Positions 60,335-64,000 of a stretch of 64,000 bases of DNA are shown one piece after another (the stretch's first letter is position 1; each line of letters opens with the position of its first letter). A program made the translations under genes and the position numbers. The notes below the pieces were generated by a model that was not told where the DNA came from, searched no databases, and was given only the letters and a program-made list of their open reading frames with translations. The DNA comes from Humitalea rosea (GTDB taxonomy: Bacteria > Pseudomonadota > Alphaproteobacteria > Acetobacterales > Acetobacteraceae): the NCBI RefSeq assembly GCF_003253705.1, contig NZ_QKYU01000001.1:393387-457386 (forward strand), in the 5' to 3' direction.

Positions 60335-61801
60335 TCACCAGGGGCGGGGCCCCGTCAGCGACACCAGCGTCGTGCGCGGCGGCAGCGCCGGGTCGAACTG
60401 CGGCCAGCGCGTGCCCGGATGCGCCCAGGTGGCGCCCGGCCCGGCCCCCGGCGTGCGCGCGATGGTCAGCAGCGCGCCGCGATCCGCGGTGACCGCGGCC
60501 CCCCCGGCCGAGCCGCCACGCGGCACCGTATAGACCGGCCGCGCCGCGCCCTCGGCCGAGACGGCGAAGAGCGCATCCGCCTGCCCGCCCCGCCCCTGCC
60601 GATCCGTGCCGACCCAGAGCCCGCCGTCGGGGCCGGCGGTGACGGTATCCGGCGTGACCAGCGCGCCCTGCCCGGCCAGCAGCACCCGCGCCGGCATGCC
60701 CTCGCTGGCCCAGTCGCCACCGGAGGCGATCTCGACCAGATGGCCATCGCCGGTCCGGGGGTTCAGCGCATCCGGCGTCCCGGTGCCGCCCCGGCAGGCC
60801 AGCACCAGCCGCGCGCCCGCGAGCGCCAAGCCGGAGGGCGTGTCGAAGCCGATCGCCGCCGCGGCGCTGGCCGCCGCCTGGGGCTGCAACAGCGCCTCGG
60901 GGCCACCGGGCAGCGGCACCCAGCGGATGCCGGTCTCGGATCGGGTCGCGACCGCGAGCGTGCCCGCATCCAGCGCATCCGCCGCCGTGGCGGGGCCGGA
61001 GGAGACGAAGCGGTAGAGCGACCCGCCCGGCCGCCGGTCGGTCAGGAACACCACGGCCCGCCCATCGGCGGACAGGGCCGCCGCCGCATCGCCATGGGCG
61101 AAACGCGCGAGGGCGGTGCGCTTGACCGGCAGCGAGGCGGGGTCCTGCGGGTCCAGCTCTACCACCCAGCCGAAGCGCCGCGGTTCGGCGAAGCGGGGGC
61201 CGAGGTCGCGCAGGCGGAGCATCCAATCGGCGGGGTCGTCCTCGGTCAGCAACAGGCTGCCCCAGGGGGTGGCGCAGCCGCCGGACACGCCGAGCACGCC
61301 CTGCACCGCCTCGCCCAGCCCCGTGACCGGCCCCGTGACCGGCCCCGAGATCCGGCACAGGCTGCCCGCGTCCAGCCGGCGCGACTGGTAGCCGCCATCG
61401 ACCACCACCCAGCGCGTGCCCTGGCGTTCCAGGTTCAGCAGGCTCGCCCCCTGCATCGCCGCGGCGACCGCCGGGCGGTCCTGCGGGCCGGGCCAGGCCA
61501 TCGCCGGATCGACGGTCGGATGCGCCACGGCCAGCACCGCGCGCGGCACCCCATCGGCCGCGAGCGGCGGCGTCACCAGCGCGCAGATCCGCCCGTCCCA
61601 GCCGAATTGGGCGGCCGCGGCCTCGGGGGCCGGATGGGCGGGGTCGAAGGGGGGCGCGTCATAGGCGACGCGGTCGCCCCAGCGGATCAGCACCTCCCGC
61701 GTGAGCCCCGGGGCGGGGCTGTCCTCCGCGGAGGCCGCCGCCGCCCGGGCGGCGGCGGGGGCCAGGAGGGCGGCGAGCAGAAGCGGGCGGCGCGGGATCA
61801 T
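60335..61801 (-). CDS. PhoX-like (DUF839) secreted protein
   Basis: A 488-residue protein with a signal peptide (RRPLLLAALLAPAAARAAAA, cleavage about residue 22) and the DUF839/PhoX beta-propeller. FGWVVELDPQDPASLPVKR, GGYQSRRLDAGSLCRI and SLYRFVSSGPATAAD are characteristic. Full PhoX proteins are calcium-dependent alkaline phosphatases of about 600 residues or more. This shorter form may not hydrolyse phosphate esters. The terminal stop is within a 13-bp direct duplication (GGCCGGATCACCA at 60315 and again at 60328), which repeats a stop codon. Located 31 bp downstream of the polyprenyl synthase gene on the same strand. Confidence 0.82.
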   Translation of the reverse strand: MIPRRPLLLAALLAPAAARAAAASAEDSPAPGLTREVLIRWGDRVAYDAPPFDPAHPAPEAAAAQFGWDGRICALVTPPLAADGVPRAVLAVAHPTVDPAMAWPGPQDRPAVAAAMQGASLLNLERQGTRWVVVDGGYQSRRLDAGSLCRISGPVTGPVTGLGEAVQGVLGVSGGCATPWGSLLLTEDDPADWMLRLRDLGPRFAEPRRFGWVVELDPQDPASLPVKRTALARFAHGDAAAALSADGRAVVFLTDRRPGGSLYRFVSSGPATAADALDAGTLAVATRSETGIRWVPLPGGPEALLQPQAAASAAAAIGFDTPSGLALAGARLVLACRGGTGTPDALNPRTGDGHLVEIASGGDWASEGMPARVLLAGQGALVTPDTVTAGPDGGLWVGTDRQGRGGQADALFAVSAEGAARPVYTVPRGGSAGGAAVTADRGALLTIARTPGAGPGATWAHPGTRWPQFDPALPPRTTLVSLTGPRPW

Positions 61802-61832
61802 ATCGGCAAATATCCTCGGTTGCGCCGGGATG

Positions 61833-62945
61833 TCAGTGGGCGCGTTCGACCGCGAAGGTGACGGTATCGGCCAGCGCCCGCCGCAGCTCCCCATCCGGGA
61901 AGCGGTCGAGCGTCGCGACCGCGACCGCGCCATAGTCGCGGGCGCGGGCGATGGTGCGGCCCACCGCATCATGCCGTGCCAGCAGATGCTGCGCCTCGGC
62001 CATGTCGCCGTCGGTCTGTTCGCGGCGTTCCAGGGTGCGGGCCCAGAAGGCGCGCTCCGGGCCATTGGCATCGGCCAGGGCCAGCAGCACCGGCAAGGTG
62101 ATCTTGCCCTCCCGGAAGTCATCGCCGACGGTCTTGCCCAGCACCGCCTGCTCGGCGGAGTAATCCAGCGCGTCATCCACAAGCTGGAAGGCGACGCCCA
62201 GCGAGCGGCCGTATTCGCGCAAGGCGGCCTGATCCTCGGCGGGGCGGGCGGCGACGACGGCGCCGACCTCGGCCGCCGCGGCGAAGAGGGCGGCGGTCTT
62301 GCCCTCGACCACTTGCAGATACTGCGCCTCGGTGGTGCCGAGGTCATTCTGGGTGACGAGTTGCAGCACCTCGCCCTCGGCGATGGTGGCGGCGGCACCG
62401 GAGAGGATGCGCAGCACATCGAGGTTGCCGTCCTCGACCATCAGCTGGAAGGCGCGGGCGAAGAGGAAATCGCCGACCAGCACCGAGGGCTGGTTGCCGA
62501 ACATGGCATTGGCCGAGGGGCGGCCGCGGCGCAGCGCGCTCTCATCCACCACATCATCATGCAGCAAGGTCGCGGTGTGGATGAACTCGACGCAGGCGGC
62601 GAGCGCCACGTGGCGCACCCCCTCATGCCCGCAGAGCCGGGCCGCGGCCAGGGTCAGCAACGGCCGCAGCCGCTTGCCGCCCGCCGCCACCAGATGGGCG
62701 GCAAGCTGCGGGATCAGCGCGACCGGGCTGTCCATGCGCGCGACGATGAGGTGGTTGGTCGCGGCCATATCCTCGGCGACGAGGGCGGTAAGACGCGCAA
62801 GCGCATCCTGCGCGCCGGCGGGCGCGGCCGGTCTGGACGCGGCGTGCGGAATTGTATCCAAAGACAGTTGAGCCCCGAGTGCTGACACGCCAACATAGGG
62901 CCGCCCCGGCAGGCCAGCAAGGCCAAGCGGATCAATGGCTTGCAT
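61833..62945 (-). CDS. ispB: Polyprenyl diphosphate synthase (octaprenyl/decaprenyl type)
   Basis: A 370-residue trans-isoprenyl diphosphate synthase making the side chain of ubiquinone. Both aspartate-rich motifs are seen: LHDDVVDESALRRGRPSANA (first) and FQLVDDALDYSAEQAVLGK (second). GGKRLRPLL holds the allylic-binding Lys/Arg. Product chain length is set elsewhere; decaprenyl is typical of Rhodospirillales. ATG 62945 is chosen, although the extra 45 N-terminal residues are poorly conserved and a later start is possible. It precedes the PhoX-like gene. Divergent from the DUF2007 gene by 17 bp. Confidence 0.93.
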   Translation of the reverse strand: MQAIDPLGLAGLPGRPYVGVSALGAQLSLDTIPHAASRPAAPAGAQDALARLTALVAEDMAATNHLIVARMDSPVALIPQLAAHLVAAGGKRLRPLLTLAAARLCGHEGVRHVALAACVEFIHTATLLHDDVVDESALRRGRPSANAMFGNQPSVLVGDFLFARAFQLMVEDGNLDVLRILSGAAATIAEGEVLQLVTQNDLGTTEAQYLQVVEGKTAALFAAAAEVGAVVAARPAEDQAALREYGRSLGVAFQLVDDALDYSAEQAVLGKTVGDDFREGKITLPVLLALADANGPERAFWARTLERREQTDGDMAEAQHLLARHDAVGRTIARARDYGAVAVATLDRFPDGELRRALADTVTFAVERAH

Positions 62946-62962
62946 GCAGGAAGCTCTCAACG

Positions 62963-63172
62963 ATGCGTATTCTGGCGGCCATGACCGATATCGTGCGGCT
63001 TTCTTTTCTCACCGCGCTGCTGCGCGATGCGGGCATTGAGGCGATCGTGCTGGACCAGCACATCGCCGCGGTGGAGGGCGGCATCGGCGCCTTTCCGCGC
63101 CGGCTGGCCGTGATCGACGATGAGTACGAGGCGGCGCTGCGGGTGTTGCGGGAGGCCGGCGAGGCGCTGTGA
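62963..63172 (+). CDS. DUF2007 family protein
   Basis: A 69-residue protein of the DUF2007 family of putative signalling proteins. The domain spans nearly the whole length: TDIVRLSFLTALLRDAGIEA, IVLDQHIAAVEGGIGAFPRR, LAVIDDEYEAALRVL. ATG 62963 has AGGA upstream; ATG 62981 is also possible. It overlaps the methyltransferase gene by 4 bases (GTGA), so the two are translated together. Function unknown; the gene next to the tRNA-modification-type methyltransferase is a conserved alphaproteobacterial arrangement, as far as can be judged. Confidence 0.85.
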   Translation: MRILAAMTDIVRLSFLTALLRDAGIEAIVLDQHIAAVEGGIGAFPRRLAVIDDEYEAALRVLREAGEAL

Positions 63173-63879
63173 CCGAGGACCGCCTGCTCGGCGGCCGCAT
63201 CCGTCTGGTCCAGCCGCAATCCGGGCTCAAGGCCGGGCTGGATGCGGTGATGCTGGCGGCGGCCATCCCGGCCAAGCCCGGCGAGACCGTGCTGGATGCG
63301 GGCTGCGGCGCGGGGGCGGTGTTCCTCTGCCTGATGGCGCGCGTGCCCGGGCTGCGGGTGATCGCGCTGGAGCGCGACCCGGAGCTGGCGGCGCTGGCGC
63401 GGGAGAATGCGGCGCTGAACGGCTTCGCCGACCAGGTGCAGGTGATCGAGGGCGATGTCGCCGACGCCACCCTGCCGCCGGTGCAGCATAGCTGCGCCAA
63501 CCCGCCCTTCTGGCCCGATGGCACGGCGCCGCCGGCGGTGCTGCGCGCGGGGGCGACCCATGCGGGGGCGACCGGGCTGCTGGTCTGGGTGCGGGCGCTG
63601 GCCAATCCGTTGCGCGCCGGGGGAAGTGCGACGCTGGTGCTGCCGGCGACCCGTTTCTCCGAGGCCGCATCCGCCTTGCGGCTGACCGGCTTCGGCGATG
63701 TCGGGCTCTATCCGCTCTGGCCGCGCGCCGGCGTCGCCGCGCGGCGTGTGCTGCTGACCGCGCGGCGCGGCGGGCGGGGGCCGGACCGGGTCACCTCCGG
63801 CCTCATTCTGCATGATGGCGCGGGATGGTCGGCCGCGGCCGAGGCGGTGCTGCGCGATGCCCAAGCCCTGCCGGGCTAG
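63169..63879 (+). CDS. tRNA1(Val) adenine-N6 methyltransferase-like protein (TrmN6/YfiC type)
   Basis: A 236-residue class I SAM-dependent methyltransferase. The SAM loop is VLDAGCGAGAVFLCL (about residues 41-55), the acidic strand is ALERDPELAALA, and the N6-adenine motif is NPPFW (about 109-113). Related proteins methylate A37 of tRNA-Val. A possible alternative is a general RNA or protein methyltransferase. GTG 63169 overlaps the DUF2007 gene. An insertion sequence follows only a base or two after the stop, so the transcript probably ends or is interrupted there. Confidence 0.85.
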   Translation: MTEDRLLGGRIRLVQPQSGLKAGLDAVMLAAAIPAKPGETVLDAGCGAGAVFLCLMARVPGLRVIALERDPELAALARENAALNGFADQVQVIEGDVADATLPPVQHSCANPPFWPDGTAPPAVLRAGATHAGATGLLVWVRALANPLRAGGSATLVLPATRFSEAASALRLTGFGDVGLYPLWPRAGVAARRVLLTARRGGRGPDRVTSGLILHDGAGWSAAAEAVLRDAQALPG

Positions 63880-64000
63880 CAGTCTGTCGGATTCACTTTG
63901 CCTTCCTGATTTGTCAAACTGCGGTTATGGCGACCTTCGTATCCTACAATCGCGACCAGGCATTCCTGTTGCCTCCGGACCTCAAGGCGTGGCTGCCCGA
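63880..64000 (+). mobile_element. IS1182-like insertion sequence, left end (truncated by window edge)
   Basis: The transposase frame at 63927 is preceded by about 45 bp of AT-richer, non-coding sequence beginning CAGTCTGTCGGATTCACTTT at 63880, which probably contains the left terminal inverted repeat. The GC content drops sharply relative to the gene just before it. The right end and target duplication lie outside the window, so the exact left boundary is uncertain. It inserted directly after the methyltransferase stop. Confidence 0.75.
63927..64000 (+). CDS. IS1182 family transposase, N-terminal fragment
   Basis: The visible first 24 residues, MATFVSYNRDQAFLLPPDLK and then AWLP, match the conserved N-terminus of IS1182-type DDE transposases (F-V-x-Y-N-x-D-Q-x-x-L-x-P-x-x-L). 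ATG 63927 is the likely start. The rest is beyond the window. Nothing is known here about intactness or copy number. Confidence 0.8.
   Translation, partial: MATFVSYNRDQAFLLPPDLKAWLP

Noticed and set aside
1..64000. CRISPR arrays, prophage genes, rRNA operons, known riboswitches
   Set aside because: No regularly spaced repeats with unique spacers, no phage structural or integrase genes, no rRNA, and no recognisable riboswitch core were seen in either strand.

Overview
The window is about 70% GC, with dense gene packing, many 4-bp ATGA/GTGA gene overlaps and several GTG/TTG starts. The content points to an alphaproteobacterium, most likely of the Acetobacteraceae (Roseomonas-like). Supporting signs are two orphan Bug-type tricarboxylate-transporter receptors, a Coq7-type ubiquinone hydroxylase, a long-chain polyprenyl diphosphate synthase, folK beside parC, and hyuA/hyuB-type hydantoinase genes. 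The genus is inferred, not proven. Most of the window is ordinary chromosome.

Layout. 1-9.5 kb: a CHAD-domain protein (cut by the left edge), a secreted nuclease, citrate synthase with a clear terminator, a putative iron-type ABC receptor and permease without an ATPase, two TauE/SafE exporters, and an Asp/Glu racemase. 9.7-15 kb: a Bug receptor with a hydroxyacid dehydrogenase, dsbB-coq7, a GST and cupin pair, and tRNA-Leu(CAA). 15-24.5 kb: a marR-MFS operon, then a catabolic cluster (LysR divergent from hyuB-hyuA, a Bug receptor, an aminotransferase). 24.5-29.5 kb: ettA with a GNAT gene, tRNA-Ile2(CAU), a membrane-anchored penicillin-acylase-family hydrolase and small proteins.

29.6-44 kb: an unusual two-gene pair in which a GT9-like protein carries an inserted beta-rich domain, then bpt, ycjX/ycjF-like genes, parC, folK, a lower-GC orphan gene, DUF3830 and DUF1796 genes, a molybdopterin oxidoreductase followed by a broken glutathione peroxidase, a DedA-like protein, an MFS transporter and a racemase-like protein. 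44.3-48.5 kb looks accessory: a parDE-like toxin-antitoxin pair with a perfect palindromic operator, an unlisted 63-codon frame downstream of it, a P2-type cation ATPase and a gene remnant. 48.5-55.6 kb: a fused two-domain E1 dehydrogenase with a GntR regulator, a second penicillin-acylase-family enzyme and a ThDP enzyme. 55.6-64 kb: an RND efflux pair, a stand-alone RAM domain protein, a PhoX-like protein, polyprenyl synthase, a DUF2007 protein, a tRNA-modification-type methyltransferase, and the left end of an IS1182-like insertion sequence at the right edge.

The most unusual non-coding signal is a dispersed element made of two hairpins 7-12 bp apart, found four times (35.26, 38.19, 38.70 and 53.85 kb), always beside gene ends. 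Other items worth a look are the GPx pseudogene, the GT9-like pair, the toxin-antitoxin operator with its downstream small frame, and several in-phase tandem repeats.
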